The notes: generated by a model from the letters alone, not told the origin. Positions 8,601 through 14,299 are shown, numbered from the stretch's first letter. The stretch: 17,692 bases of DNA from JALYUA01 sp040004225 (GCA_040004225.1 JBDUBI010000211.1:1-17692); one strand, 5' to 3'. A program made the numbers and translations.

Positions 8601-9117
8601 CGAGAAGAACGTCGGCGCCGCCGGCGAGGAGTCCGGCCGCCTGGACGCGGTAGTGCCCGATCAGCTCTTCGAACGTGACGCCGCCCGTAACCGTGACGGA
8701 GCGCGTGGTCGGCCCCATGGAGCCGGCCACGAAGCGCGTCCGCTCGGGCGTCGAGAATTTTGCGGCCACCTCGCGGGCGAGCTCGGCGGCGCGGCGGTTG
8801 ATCTCGAAGGCCTTGTCTTCGAGGCCGTACTCCGCGAGCACGAGCGGAGTGGCGCCGAACGTGTCGGTCTCCACGATGTCGGCGCCCGCCTCGAAATAGG
8901 CGGCGTGGAGGGCGCGGACGACGTCCGGCCGGGTGAGCACGAGGTTCTCGTTGCAACCTTCGAGCTCGTCGCCGCCGAAATCCTCCGCAGTCAGGTCCTG
9001 CGACTGAATCCACGTGCCGGTTGCTCCGTCGAGGACAAGAATTCTCTCCGCGAGCGCCTCCTGGAGGTTCTCTGTCCGACCCTGCATTGTTCCGGCATTC
9101 GGCGGGTGCGTACTCAT
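5650..9117 (-). CDS. metH: Cobalamin-dependent methionine synthase
   Basis: This 1155-residue protein transfers the methyl group of 5-methyltetrahydrofolate to homocysteine via cobalamin. All four modules are present in order. The homocysteine domain has DGATGTW at 30-36 and zinc ligands Cys239 (GLNCATG) and Cys302/Cys303 (GGCCGTT). The pterin-binding domain includes VLVGERTNVLGSRKF. The B12 cap and binding domains include DVHDIGKN with the cobalt-ligating His738, then SGLLVKS and GGAALS. The C-terminal reactivation domain contains PGYPAWPELNDQT and ends QARYFAV. The size is close to the E. coli enzyme. The frame is open another 127 codons upstream, but that part is low-complexity and unlike MetH. 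ATG at 9117 was chosen because of a -10-like TAAGAT just upstream. ATG at 9087 would fit the E. coli length more tightly. No cobalamin riboswitch is evident upstream. Confidence 0.98.
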   Translation of the reverse strand: MSTHPPNAGTMQGRTENLQEALAERILVLDGATGTWIQSQDLTAEDFGGDELEGCNENLVLTRPDVVRALHAAYFEAGADIVETDTFGATPLVLAEYGLEDKAFEINRRAAELAREVAAKFSTPERTRFVAGSMGPTTRSVTVTGGVTFEELIGHYRVQAAGLLAGGADVLLVETTQDTRNMKAAFIGIQEAFSEIGWSVPIMASVTIEPMGTMLAGQAIDALYASVMNAPLLSVGLNCATGPEFMTDHLRTLSGVAQSYVSCYPNAGLPDVDGNYSESPKILAERLSRFIDEGWVNVIGGCCGTTPEHIRLLVEAARGKKPRRIPHISKTVVSGIEALEIDVDNRPVLVGERTNVLGSRKFKRLIAEGKFEAAAEIARAQVKNGAQVIDVCLQDPDRDEVADVNAFLERVTKMVKVPLMIDSTDAKVLELGLKWSQGKSILNSINLEDGEERFRSVVPMAQKYGAAFVVGTIDEDPEHGMGVTRERKLEIARRSFTLLTEKYGVPATDIFFDPLVFPCGTGDEKYVGSAVETIEGIRLIKAELPETKTILGISNVSFGLPEAGREVLNSVFLYHCVKAGLDLAIVNSERIMRYPSIPDEEKALAEDLLFSRGGDPVAAFAAHFKAKGSTPRTAARAGTPLERLPRYILEGSKEGLVEDLEAVRNGGMSPLDIINGPLMDGMREVGRLFNANELIVAEVLQSAESMKASVNHLEQFMEKATDSRKGKILLATVKGDVHDIGKNLVEIILSNNGYEVVNLGIKVPPERLVAAFEEHRPDLIGLSGLLVKSAQQMVTTAQDLTARGVTVPVLVGGAALSQKFTDQRISPAYGGLVVYAVDAMRGLALADRILAGESEREALAAESRARVAAGVVATEVPAESPLSAPAVRSADIDVVAALPAPDHDLHVLPDLDPEAIGEFVNPHMLYAKHLGLRGSYRKLKEAGDPRLAELEAVIGRVRREGWIRARCVYRFYDAESDGNSVRLSIGGREEAVLHFPRQVAGERLSLADFVRPASAGGQPPDSVALLITTAGEGIRARAEDLKTRGEYLLCHSLQALAVETAEAAAEWVHGEIRARWGFPDDPSVTMTDRFQARYRGKRYSPGYPAWPELNDQTTVFRLLPGEKIGVELTDGSMMDPEASVSAMVLHHPQARYFAV

Positions 9118-9127
9118 GGAACCGGGC

Positions 9128-9133
9128 ATCTTA
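9128..9133 (-). promoter_or_regulatory. Candidate -10 element of metH
   Basis: Minus strand TAAGAT at 9133-9128 lies 10 nt before the ATG at 9117. No convincing -35 is visible. The stretch TAAGATGCCCG followed closely by TTC recurs in front of the greA-fusion gene, which raises confidence that it is a promoter motif. The leader would be only a few nucleotides long. Confidence 0.4.
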
Positions 9134-9198
9134 GCGTCAACCGCCCCCGGCAAAGCCTCCCGACCCGATCTGGCGCGGACCTTGCGGATCCGGGACGC

Positions 9199-9396
9199 AT
9201 GCAGAAACAGAAACCGGGCGGCGCCGCCGGCGCCTCGACCCCCCAGGAAGTGGAAGAGACCGACCGGCAGCCGGGAGGGAAGGGCGCCCCCGGCCAGGCG
9301 GGAGCTCCCGAACTGCCTTCCCGGCGCGAAACCGGGGTCGGGCAGGCGCCGCCCGGGAACAATTCCGCGCCCGGGACGGGCTCCCGCTCCGGTTAG
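9199..9396 (+). CDS. Possible small disordered protein, 65 residues
   Basis: An ATG at 9199 opens a 65-codon frame ending in TAG at 9394-9396. The product starts MQKQKPGG and is very rich in Gly, Pro, Ala, Gln, Ser, Thr and charged residues, with no hydrophobic segment and no Cys, so it should be intrinsically disordered. Third codon positions are almost all G or C, as in real genes here. The frame sits in the only sizeable gap between metH and the hydrolase gene, and its stop overlaps the hydrolase stop convergently (TTAG). GGGA lies 3 nt before the ATG, a poor spacing. The same frame stays open far upstream through metH antisense, so chance openness is a real alternative. No function can be assigned. 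Confidence 0.42.
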   Translation: MQKQKPGGAAGASTPQEVEETDRQPGGKGAPGQAGAPELPSRRETGVGQAPPGNNSAPGTGSRSG

Positions 9397-9923
9397 AGCA
9401 ACTCGTCGAGCAGCGCCTCGCCCTGCGGCCACGGACCGAAACCCGAGGCCGCGTTGATGTGTCCCGCCGGGCCAATCTCGACCCGGCGGCTTCCCCACGC
9501 GCGGGCGAATCCGAAACTGCGCTCGACCGACAGGTAAGGGTCAGTCGACGAGGCGACCAGGATGCTCGGAAACGGAAGGCGGCTCATGGGAATGGGACGG
9601 AAGTTGGCGAGCTCTGGAGGGACGTCGTCGCGCTCGGTGTCGCTCGGGGAGACGAGGAGCGCTCCGCGGACGGCGGCTTTCGAGCCCGAGGCGGCCCACA
9701 GCATCGCCGTGATGCATCCGAGCGAATGCGCGGCTAAGACGGGCGGCTCCGCGCACGAAGCGATGGCGCTGTCGAGAGCGGCCACCCACGACTCCCGCTC
9801 CGGACGCGCCCAGTCCCTCTGAGCCACGCGCCTCAAGTTTTCGCGGCGCCGTTCCCAGAGGGTCTGCCAGTGACTCGAGCCCGACCCATGCAGGCCCGGG
9901 AGAATCAGAACGGTTGGCGCCAT
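9393..9923 (-). CDS. RBBP9/YdeN-family alpha/beta hydrolase
   Basis: The 176-residue protein is a compact serine hydrolase of the RBBP9/YdeN type. It begins with PTVLILPGLHGSGSSHWQTLWE (oxyanion region, 3-24). The nucleophile elbow is AHSLG with Ser67, the acid is Asp128 in SSTDPYLS, and the base is His155 in GPAGHINAASGFGPWPQG, so the full triad is present at family-typical spacing. Physiological substrates of the bacterial members are poorly known; esterase activity on short chains is the usual finding. The gene overlaps the 3' end of the VanX-type dipeptidase gene by 19 nt, so the two are almost surely co-transcribed. Its stop overlaps the stop of the possible small plus-strand gene. Confidence 0.92.
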   Translation of the reverse strand: MAPTVLILPGLHGSGSSHWQTLWERRRENLRRVAQRDWARPERESWVAALDSAIASCAEPPVLAAHSLGCITAMLWAASGSKAAVRGALLVSPSDTERDDVPPELANFRPIPMSRLPFPSILVASSTDPYLSVERSFGFARAWGSRRVEIGPAGHINAASGFGPWPQGEALLDELL

Positions 9924-10639
9924 CGGCCCCGCTGTGCCGCGCGGGGGGCGTCGGCCGGAATGGATTCGAACGGGATGTCCAGGATCGGATACTCACGCCA
10001 GGTCCGGTAGTTGTAGTGCCACCACTCGCCCGGGTCGACTTCGAACCCTTCCGCTTCCATCGTCTTTCGCAGAAGGTCCCGGCGGGCGCGAAGGTCCGAC
10101 GGGCCGCCCGCGTAGCCTGGACCGGCGCGATCGGAGAATTCGTCGTAGCGGCTGGGCATCTCCGATTCGGCGCCCGTCGCGAGGTCGTACAGGGACAGGT
10201 CGACGGCGCACCCCCGATTGTGCTTCGAACCCTTTGCGGGATCCGCGACGAAGCCGCGCGCCCGGTCCTGCGGCGTGACGATCTCCCAGAAAAGTTTCGT
10301 CACCGACCAGGGCCGATAGCCGTCGAACACGACGATTCCGTAACCGCTCGCGGCCAGGGCGCGATGCGCCCGCACCATCGCCTCGGCGGCGGGCCGCTGC
10401 AGGAAGGCCCGCGCCTGCCGGTACACGGGACGCCTGGTGAAATTATTCGCCGTGGCATACCGGATGTCGAGGTGCACCGTTCCGTCGAGGTGCAACAGCT
10501 CCACGAGATCGGATTTTCGGAAGGAACCTTTCTCAGCAGGAGGCCCCGCAGAGGATCGGCGAGGCGCGGACGCGGGAGCGCATGCCGCCGCGACGGTCAG
10601 GAAAAGGGCCAGAAGGAAATCCCGGCGACGGTTCGTCAT
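9905..10639 (-). CDS. D-alanyl-D-alanine dipeptidase (VanX/DdpX family, M15D), predicted lipoprotein
   Basis: The 244-residue product has an N-terminal RRRD plus hydrophobic segment ending VAAAC (Cys20), a plausible lipobox, so it is probably anchored in the periplasmic face of an envelope membrane. The catalytic core matches VanX: GYRPWS with Arg109, SKHNRGCAVDLSLYD with zinc ligands His140 and Asp147, and EWWHY with catalytic Glu205 and zinc ligand His208. The enzyme hydrolyses D-Ala-D-Ala. No VanH, VanA, VanR or VanS genes are adjacent, so salvage of cell-wall dipeptide as in E. coli DdpX is more likely than glycopeptide resistance. The ATG at 10639 lacks a Shine-Dalgarno sequence; TATGCT lies 6 nt upstream. 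The 19-nt overlap with the hydrolase gene suggests a joint role. Confidence 0.94.
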   Translation of the reverse strand: MTNRRRDFLLALFLTVAAACAPASAPRRSSAGPPAEKGSFRKSDLVELLHLDGTVHLDIRYATANNFTRRPVYRQARAFLQRPAAEAMVRAHRALAASGYGIVVFDGYRPWSVTKLFWEIVTPQDRARGFVADPAKGSKHNRGCAVDLSLYDLATGAESEMPSRYDEFSDRAGPGYAGGPSDLRARRDLLRKTMEAEGFEVDPGEWWHYNYRTWREYPILDIPFESIPADAPRAAQRGRWRQPF

Positions 10640-10645
10640 CCGGAG

Positions 10646-10651
10646 AGCATA
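10646..10651 (-). promoter_or_regulatory. Candidate -10 element of the vanX-like gene (leaderless)
   Basis: Minus strand TATGCT (10651-10646) is followed by 6 nt and the ATG at 10639, the same spacing as in the Lrp promoter. The -35 region is not convincing, so this rests on geometry and the lack of a Shine-Dalgarno sequence. Confidence 0.35.
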
Positions 10652-10709
10652 CCGAAGCAGGTGGCCGGGATAGATCCGGTTCGCCCGCGCGCCCGTTCGG
10701 CGCCGCTTC

Positions 10710-11267
10710 TCAGCTGTCGACTTCCAGGTTCTGTCTCTTCACGTTCTCTGCCTGCCAGAGATGACGCCGTTCGTGGGCGGCGAGAAACGCAAACCACTGA
10801 CCGAGTGTCATCTTGAACCGGCGGCTGATGGGAGAACGTATTGCGACCGCACCGACATCGAGTCCGTCGCAGGATCGCACGCGCTCCGCGAGCTCCTCCT
10901 GCAGCTGCAGGATCCTCGGCACGACCTCGACGGACGGGGGCTGCGGACGGGGACGGAACTGGCGGGGCGCCTTCACCCGGAAGCGTACCGGCGGCTCGAC
11001 CAGGCGGATGTAGAGCCTTCCCAGAAGCGGCTGCCGGAAGGGCCCCTCTCCGATCAAATTGCGGTCTCGCGCTTCTGCAATTTTGGAGTCGAGCTTCGGG
11101 AGGACCATCCAGCCGGAGTTCAAGTGCTCGAGACATTCGATCATCGACCACTGCTCGGGCGCGGGGCGCCATTGCAGGTCTTCCTCCTCGAGTCCTGCCA
11201 CGAGGCGGCCAATCCGGTCGCGCACGGCCATGAACTGGCGGCCGTAGTCTGTGAGAACGGGGTTCAT
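10710..11267 (-). CDS. DinB-superfamily protein (DinB_2-like)
   Basis: The 185-residue protein starts at ATG 11267. It shows the DinB_2 pattern: an opening helix, WRPAPEQWSMIECLEHLN with His48, and AAHERRHLWQ near the C-terminus with His165 and His169, giving the typical metal-binding triad. It is only distantly like the other DinB-type protein of this window. Family members are small helical bundles, several of unknown activity. The frame is open far upstream, but that extension runs through the outer-membrane gene and antisense to the channel gene, so it was rejected. There is no clear Shine-Dalgarno sequence. It lies 70 bp before the vanX-like gene on the same strand and could be co-transcribed with it. 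Confidence 0.88.
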   Translation of the reverse strand: MNPVLTDYGRQFMAVRDRIGRLVAGLEEEDLQWRPAPEQWSMIECLEHLNSGWMVLPKLDSKIAEARDRNLIGEGPFRQPLLGRLYIRLVEPPVRFRVKAPRQFRPRPQPPSVEVVPRILQLQEELAERVRSCDGLDVGAVAIRSPISRRFKMTLGQWFAFLAAHERRHLWQAENVKRQNLEVDS

Positions 11268-11446
11268 GCGAGGTGGGACGTCGAGCTCGGGCCCGGAGTC
11301 AGCCTCTCGCGGAACGGGTTTTGGCCGGTCGGAGCTCGACCGGTCCTGCGCCAGGCACCACGATGCCTGTATAGCACGCGCCGAAGCTGCGAGGAATGCC
11401 TGAAGACCGACCGCTCGCGTGGCGACCGACTTCCCGGTGACCGCGT
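11268..11446. other. Intergenic stretch with small hairpins and one promoter candidate
   Basis: The 179 nt hold no credible gene. Two short dyads are visible: CCGGTCG/CGACCGG around 11324-11344 and CAGGCA/TGCCTG around 11352-11369, neither followed by a T-run. On the minus strand TATACA (11373-11368), preceded by TG one base upstream (TGCTATACA), could be an extended -10 for the DinB gene with a leader of roughly 90 nt. Its -35 (TTCCTC at 17 nt) is weak. Confidence 0.3.
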
Positions 11447-12301
11447 CTAGCGCGGAGAGGATTTCTGAAACGGGTGCTCGACAGAGAAATAGAGCAGCAC
11501 GGAACGCTCGCCCCGGCTCGGCCCGACTCCCAGCGGAAACGCGATTCCGGGGACGATCTGAACTCCCTCCGGCCGGTTCCACGCCCACCGGATGCCGGGA
11601 CTGACCAGGAAGGCCCGCGATCGCGACGTTCGTCCCGGAGACGCGACGGTTTCGGCTCTCGTCCAGACCGTCTCGACTAAGAAGTTCAAGTCCGACCTCG
11701 TCAGCCAGACGAAGCTCTGTCCGAAATTCCAGGTTCTCGTCGGAGCGCTCTGGCCCTCCTCGTTCCGGGCCGAATGCACGTACGTCAGCCCGGCGTTCCA
11801 GTGCGCGACGAGCCAGGGGAAGAGAACGGTGCTCACCGGCAGCGAAAGCTGCAGTGACGTGCCGCCGGCGCCCAGGCCGTGACGTTCGCTCCCGGTCGGG
11901 AGAAGAACGGTGAGGCGGGGAGATACTGCGACCCTGGCCTCGCCGTCTCCGAGGAGTTGATACCTGTAGTTGATGGCGACGTCCCCGGGGCCCTCGTTCC
12001 ACCCGGAGCTCGAGAGGGCGCGCACGAGGGGCGCGATGAAGCTCAGCTGGTGGTTCTGGCCGGGGACGGGCCATTCCTGGGTGAAGGAATAGACCCACGA
12101 CCCGTTTCTCGTCCGCTCGAACATCTGGATGTGCTGGACGACTCCCGGTTCCTGGTTGTACGCCTCCTCGACTAAGAAGCTGTTGTCCTGAATCCCGGAG
12201 GGTTCCGGGGAGCGGGAGTCCTGCGCCTGAAACACAACCGGAACCGCCCACCCGACAATCGCCGCTGCCGCGAGTAACCTCTTCCGGCGACTTGTTCTCA
12301 T
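11447..12301 (-). CDS. Predicted outer-membrane beta-barrel transporter-like protein
   Basis: The 284-residue product starts MRTSRRKRLL and has a signal peptide with a likely cleavage near VVFQA-QDS (about residue 26). The mature part alternates polar and hydrophobic residues as in a beta-barrel, with many aromatic girdle residues. It resembles the transporter family related to the meta-pathway phenol degradation outer-membrane proteins (PF13557-like). The recognisable stretch is NSFLVEEAYNQEPGVVQHI followed by FTQEWPVPGQNHQLSF, then PRLTVLLPTG and a C-terminal strand LLYFSVEHPF. The substrate is unknown. ATG 12301 was preferred over longer starts because it begins a clean signal peptide and because the upstream frame would run into the divergent channel gene. 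No Shine-Dalgarno is seen; TATTCT lies 10 nt upstream. Confidence 0.78.
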   Translation of the reverse strand: MRTSRRKRLLAAAAIVGWAVPVVFQAQDSRSPEPSGIQDNSFLVEEAYNQEPGVVQHIQMFERTRNGSWVYSFTQEWPVPGQNHQLSFIAPLVRALSSSGWNEGPGDVAINYRYQLLGDGEARVAVSPRLTVLLPTGSERHGLGAGGTSLQLSLPVSTVLFPWLVAHWNAGLTYVHSARNEEGQSAPTRTWNFGQSFVWLTRSDLNFLVETVWTRAETVASPGRTSRSRAFLVSPGIRWAWNRPEGVQIVPGIAFPLGVGPSRGERSVLLYFSVEHPFQKSSPR

Positions 12302-12310
12302 CGTCGCCGC

Positions 12311-12317
12311 TAGAATA
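12311..12317. promoter_or_regulatory. Overlapping divergent -10 elements (TAGAATA)
   Basis: The 7-mer TAGAATA reads TAGAAT on the plus strand (12311-12316, 7 nt before ATG 12324) and TATTCT on the minus strand (12317-12312, 10 nt before ATG 12301). The whole divergent gap is only 22 bp, so both transcripts would be leaderless or nearly so. Neither side has a strong -35. Symmetric -10 sequences of this kind are known to drive transcription in both directions. Confidence 0.5.
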
Positions 12318-12323
12318 CGGCCG

Positions 12324-13091
12324 ATGCCTCTCTCCCCGCGGAAGCTTCTCGCCGGGAGGTCCGCCGGCGCCCGAGCCGGGTTTCGCTGGCGAGGTGTCGA
12401 AGTTTCGAGACTCGAAGGCTTCACCGACGCCGTCTTCGCCTTTGCCGTCACGCTCCTGATCGTCTCGCTGGAGGTGCCGCGCACGTTCGGCGAGCTCCTG
12501 ACCGCGATGCGCGGCTTCTTTGCCTTCGCGATCTGCTTCACGCTGCTGTATCTGATCTGGTACGAGCACTACCGGTACTCCCGGCGATACGGGCTCGACG
12601 ACACCGTCGTGGTCGCTTTGAACGGCGCTCTCCTCTTCGTCGTGCTCTTCTACGTGTACCCGCTGAAGTTCGTGTTCACGATGTTCGTAGGCACGCTGAT
12701 GGGGTACGACACGGGCGTCCGGCACCCCGGTGGACTCATCGAGCCGATGGTGCGCGCAGCTGATGCGCCGACGCTCTTCCTGATCTTCGGGGCGGGATAC
12801 GTCGCCGTGTTCCTCGTTTTTGCGCTCCTGTACCTTCACGCGTACGCAAAGCGGCGCGCGCTCGAATTGAACGACATCGAGACCTTTGACACGCTCGCGG
12901 GTTTCGTGTCCGCGCTCGCGACCGGCTCCGTCGGGGTGGCTTCGATCGCGCTGACCCTGTTGCTCGGACAGGGCGCGAATGGCTGGAACGGTTTCATCTA
13001 TTTCGCCAACGGTCCCGTTCAGACGGCCCTCGGCTTCTGGGCGGGGTCAAACCGCCGGCGCATCGAGGAGGCCGCCGCGCGCGGGATCTAA
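12324..13091 (+). CDS. TMEM175-family (DUF1211) predicted potassium channel
   Basis: The 255-residue protein carries the TMEM175 signature in its first helix: R29-L-E-G-F33-T34-D35-A-V-F-A-F-A-V-T-L-L, where the family usually has FSD, followed by LEVP. About six hydrophobic segments follow (roughly 34-50, 65-82, 95-116, 148-170, 188-207 and a weaker last one), the layout of the one-repeat bacterial channels that work as tetramers in the inner membrane. The N-terminal 28 residues are basic and hydrophilic. ATG 12324 is 7 nt after a good -10 (TAGAAT) and has no Shine-Dalgarno sequence. The TAA stop abuts the inverted-repeat element and takes its last A from it. Ion selectivity cannot be confirmed from sequence. 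Confidence 0.88.
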   Translation: MPLSPRKLLAGRSAGARAGFRWRGVEVSRLEGFTDAVFAFAVTLLIVSLEVPRTFGELLTAMRGFFAFAICFTLLYLIWYEHYRYSRRYGLDDTVVVALNGALLFVVLFYVYPLKFVFTMFVGTLMGYDTGVRHPGGLIEPMVRAADAPTLFLIFGAGYVAVFLVFALLYLHAYAKRRALELNDIETFDTLAGFVSALATGSVGVASIALTLLLGQGANGWNGFIYFANGPVQTALGFWAGSNRRRIEEAAARGI

Positions 13092-13103
13092 AAGGCTGCT
13101 GAA

Positions 13104-13134
13104 AAAAGCCTGCGGGCGTCGTGTCCAGGCTTTT
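13104..13134. terminator. Bidirectional intrinsic-terminator-like hairpin
   Basis: AAAAGCCTG (13104-13112) pairs perfectly with CAGGCTTTT (13126-13134) around a 13-nt loop. Reading plus, the stem ends in TTTT; reading minus it also ends in a T-run (TTTTTT). It starts 13 nt after the TMEM175 stop and lies within the inverted-repeat element, so the element may supply the terminator for both convergent units. Confidence 0.55.
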
Positions 13135-13226
13135 GCATTCGCCGTCGACTTCGCATTCTCATCGACTCACCTTGTTCCCACTCCAGGATCGTTTTCTCGA
13201 CTCCGTGAGCAAAAGCCGGTCCACCC

Positions 13227-13270
13227 TGCGGGTTGCGGCGGCGCTCGCAACGCCATCCCGCACCCTTTTT
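13227..13270 (+). terminator. GC-rich hairpin followed by T5 inside the inverted-repeat element
   Basis: TGCGGG and GTTGCG pair with CGCAAC and CCCGCA to form a bulged hairpin (13227-13262). On the plus strand it is followed by ACCC and then TTTTT (13266-13270). It could back up termination of the channel gene transcript; the T-run is a few bases away from the stem, which weakens it. Confidence 0.3.
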
Positions 13271-13280
13271 CAGCAGCCTG

Positions 13281-13808
13281 CTAGGACTTCTGCTCCGTCA
13301 CCACTTCCGTGTCGCCGGTCTTGTGGTCCTGGATCTGAAACCGCAGGAACCGGTGGAGGGCCTCCAGGCTCTCGCGATTGCTGGCGCGCCCCTCGACGAC
13401 GGCGCCACGATCCGTCTCACGGTATTTCCACGTCACGGCGGACGGCCGCTTCTTCAAGACATCGACGCCGGGGGGTACCCGGTCGTGTATCAGCATGGGT
13501 GCCTGGAAATCCCCCCGGGCGAACATCTTCGCGATATGGGAGAGGTGGCCGCGGATGGCGTTGCGGCTCTCGGTGTCCTCCGCCCGGTTGGCCGCTACGT
13601 CGATGGCGCCTCCATCCCTGTAGAGGAGGAAGTGGTGGGTGGTCTTCTCGTGGTCGAATCCCATCAAGTGATCTCCCCGCGAGTTGACCATCGCGTGTTG
13701 CGGATCGGACTCGTGCGGCGCGGCGGGTGCCGGCGTCTGTGCGAAGGCGGCCGCCGGGACGAAGAAGAGCGCGGCGAGACGAGCCGTAACGACGCGGGAA
13801 GCGGTCAT
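13281..13808 (-). CDS. Secreted His-rich conserved hypothetical protein, partner of MerR regulator
   Basis: The 175-residue protein has a signal peptide ending AAAFA-Q (cleavage after residue 23). The mature N-terminal part is His-rich: His32, 38, 47, 53, 58 and 59, around GDHLMGFDHEKTTHHFLLYRDGG (45-67). Further His88, His91 and His108 lie in IRGHLSHIAKMFARGDF and PMLIHD. I recall similar uncharacterised periplasmic proteins but know no function for them. The start is well defined: AAGGAG 5 nt before ATG 13808, and ATGA overlapping the MerR stop. Coupling to a MerR regulator and the number of His suggest periplasmic metal binding or handling, which is inference. The TAG stop abuts the inverted-repeat element. 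Confidence 0.85.
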   Translation of the reverse strand: MTASRVVTARLAALFFVPAAAFAQTPAPAAPHESDPQHAMVNSRGDHLMGFDHEKTTHHFLLYRDGGAIDVAANRAEDTESRNAIRGHLSHIAKMFARGDFQAPMLIHDRVPPGVDVLKKRPSAVTWKYRETDRGAVVEGRASNRESLEALHRFLRFQIQDHKTGDTEVVTEQKS

Positions 13809-14293
13809 GGTTTCTCCTTGAAATGCCGGCGGCGATGGAAGCTCAGCGTGGAAATCGCGGACCTCGAAGAGAGCGAGCTCGGCGGGAGCGTTTCGAGAAG
13901 CCGCGCCGGCTCACCGGCAGCCGTCGCGGACAGACGCGCGTCAAAGTCGGCGAGAGTTCCCGAAAGCGTCCTGCGAAAAGCGCGCAGCTCCGCGATATGG
14001 CCATCGAGCTGCTCGAGCTTGCGCGCGGCAAGAGCGCGCACGTCCCGACAGGGAGGCGCTCCCCGACCGCGGGCCTTCAAAAACTTCGCGAGCTCGTCAA
14101 GAGTGAATCCGACGGAGAGAGCCCGCTGAATCAGCAGAACGCGATCGAGAGCCTCCGCCGCATAGGCCCGGTATCCGTTTGAGAGCCGTCTCGGTGCCGG
14201 AAGAAGTCCCCGCCTCTCGTAGAAGCGGAGCGTGTCGGAGCTGACCCCCGCGGCGCGGGCGAGCTCTCCCGATCGCATTGTGTCCGTGGCCAT
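13805..14293 (-). CDS. MerR-family transcriptional regulator (heavy-metal-type layout)
   Basis: The 162-residue protein has the MerR winged HTH at its N-terminus (SGELARAAGVSSDTLRFYERRGLL, 8-31; NGYRAYA, 39-45), then the dimerisation helix typical of the metal-sensing branch (PPCRDVRALAARKLEQLDGHIAEL, from 80). Cys82 matches the first ligand of MerR and ZntR, but no second or third Cys follows, so a normal thiolate metal site cannot form in one chain. His151 and His155 sit in the C-terminal tail (LSFHRRRHFKEKP). It overlaps the His-rich secreted protein gene by 4 nt. It should bind the dyad in its own promoter, repress by default and activate by DNA distortion. The inducer is unknown. ATG 14293 is 6-7 nt after the -10, with no Shine-Dalgarno, so the message is probably leaderless. 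Confidence 0.93.
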   Translation of the reverse strand: MATDTMRSGELARAAGVSSDTLRFYERRGLLPAPRRLSNGYRAYAAEALDRVLLIQRALSVGFTLDELAKFLKARGRGAPPCRDVRALAARKLEQLDGHIAELRAFRRTLSGTLADFDARLSATAAGEPARLLETLPPSSLSSRSAISTLSFHRRRHFKEKP

Positions 14294-14299
14294 TCCCGG

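Larger units (their letters stand above)
13091..13281. mobile_element. MITE-like inverted-repeat element between two convergent genes
   Basis: Perfect 14-bp terminal inverted repeats, AGGCTGCTGAAAAA (13093-13106) and TTTTTCAGCAGCCT (13266-13279), bound a non-coding, highly structured interior. Inside are GGCTTTTGC (13128-13136) and its inverse GCAAAAGCC, GTTGCG/CGCAAC (13232-13251) and TGCGGG/CCCGCA (13227-13262). The two halves are imperfect inverted copies of each other over most of their length. The element is flanked by TA on both sides (13089-13090 and 13282-13283), as expected for a Tc1/mariner or IS630-type TA target. It fills the gap from one stop codon to the other. No transposase is present here, so the name rests on structure alone; a REP/BIME-like repeat is the alternative. 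Confidence 0.65.

Noticed and set aside
9118..9392. Cobalamin riboswitch in front of metH
   Set aside because: No B12-box-like conserved segment or multi-stem layout is recognisable, and a -10-like hexamer lies only 10 nt before the start.
6136..9396. Very long plus-strand open frame of about 1086 codons antisense to metH
   Set aside because: It mirrors the codon structure of a certain gene; the product is Arg/His/Asp-rich with no domain. Only its last 65 codons, outside metH, were kept as a possible small gene.
9118..9498. 127-codon N-terminal extension of metH
   Set aside because: The extra part is Gly/Arg/Pro-rich, unlike any MetH, and would overlap the hydrolase gene on the same strand.
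9905..10639. Vancomycin resistance cluster
   Set aside because: Only the VanX-type dipeptidase is present; no ligase, dehydrogenase or two-component genes flank it.
11268..12839. N-terminal extension that would fuse the DinB-like protein to a 709-residue product
   Set aside because: The extension runs through the outer-membrane gene in another frame and antisense to the channel gene; the DinB domain begins right at ATG 11267.
13091..13281. CRISPR array or integron attC site
   Set aside because: There is one inverted-repeat pair and no direct repeats with spacers; no Cas or integrase gene and no attC core sites are seen.
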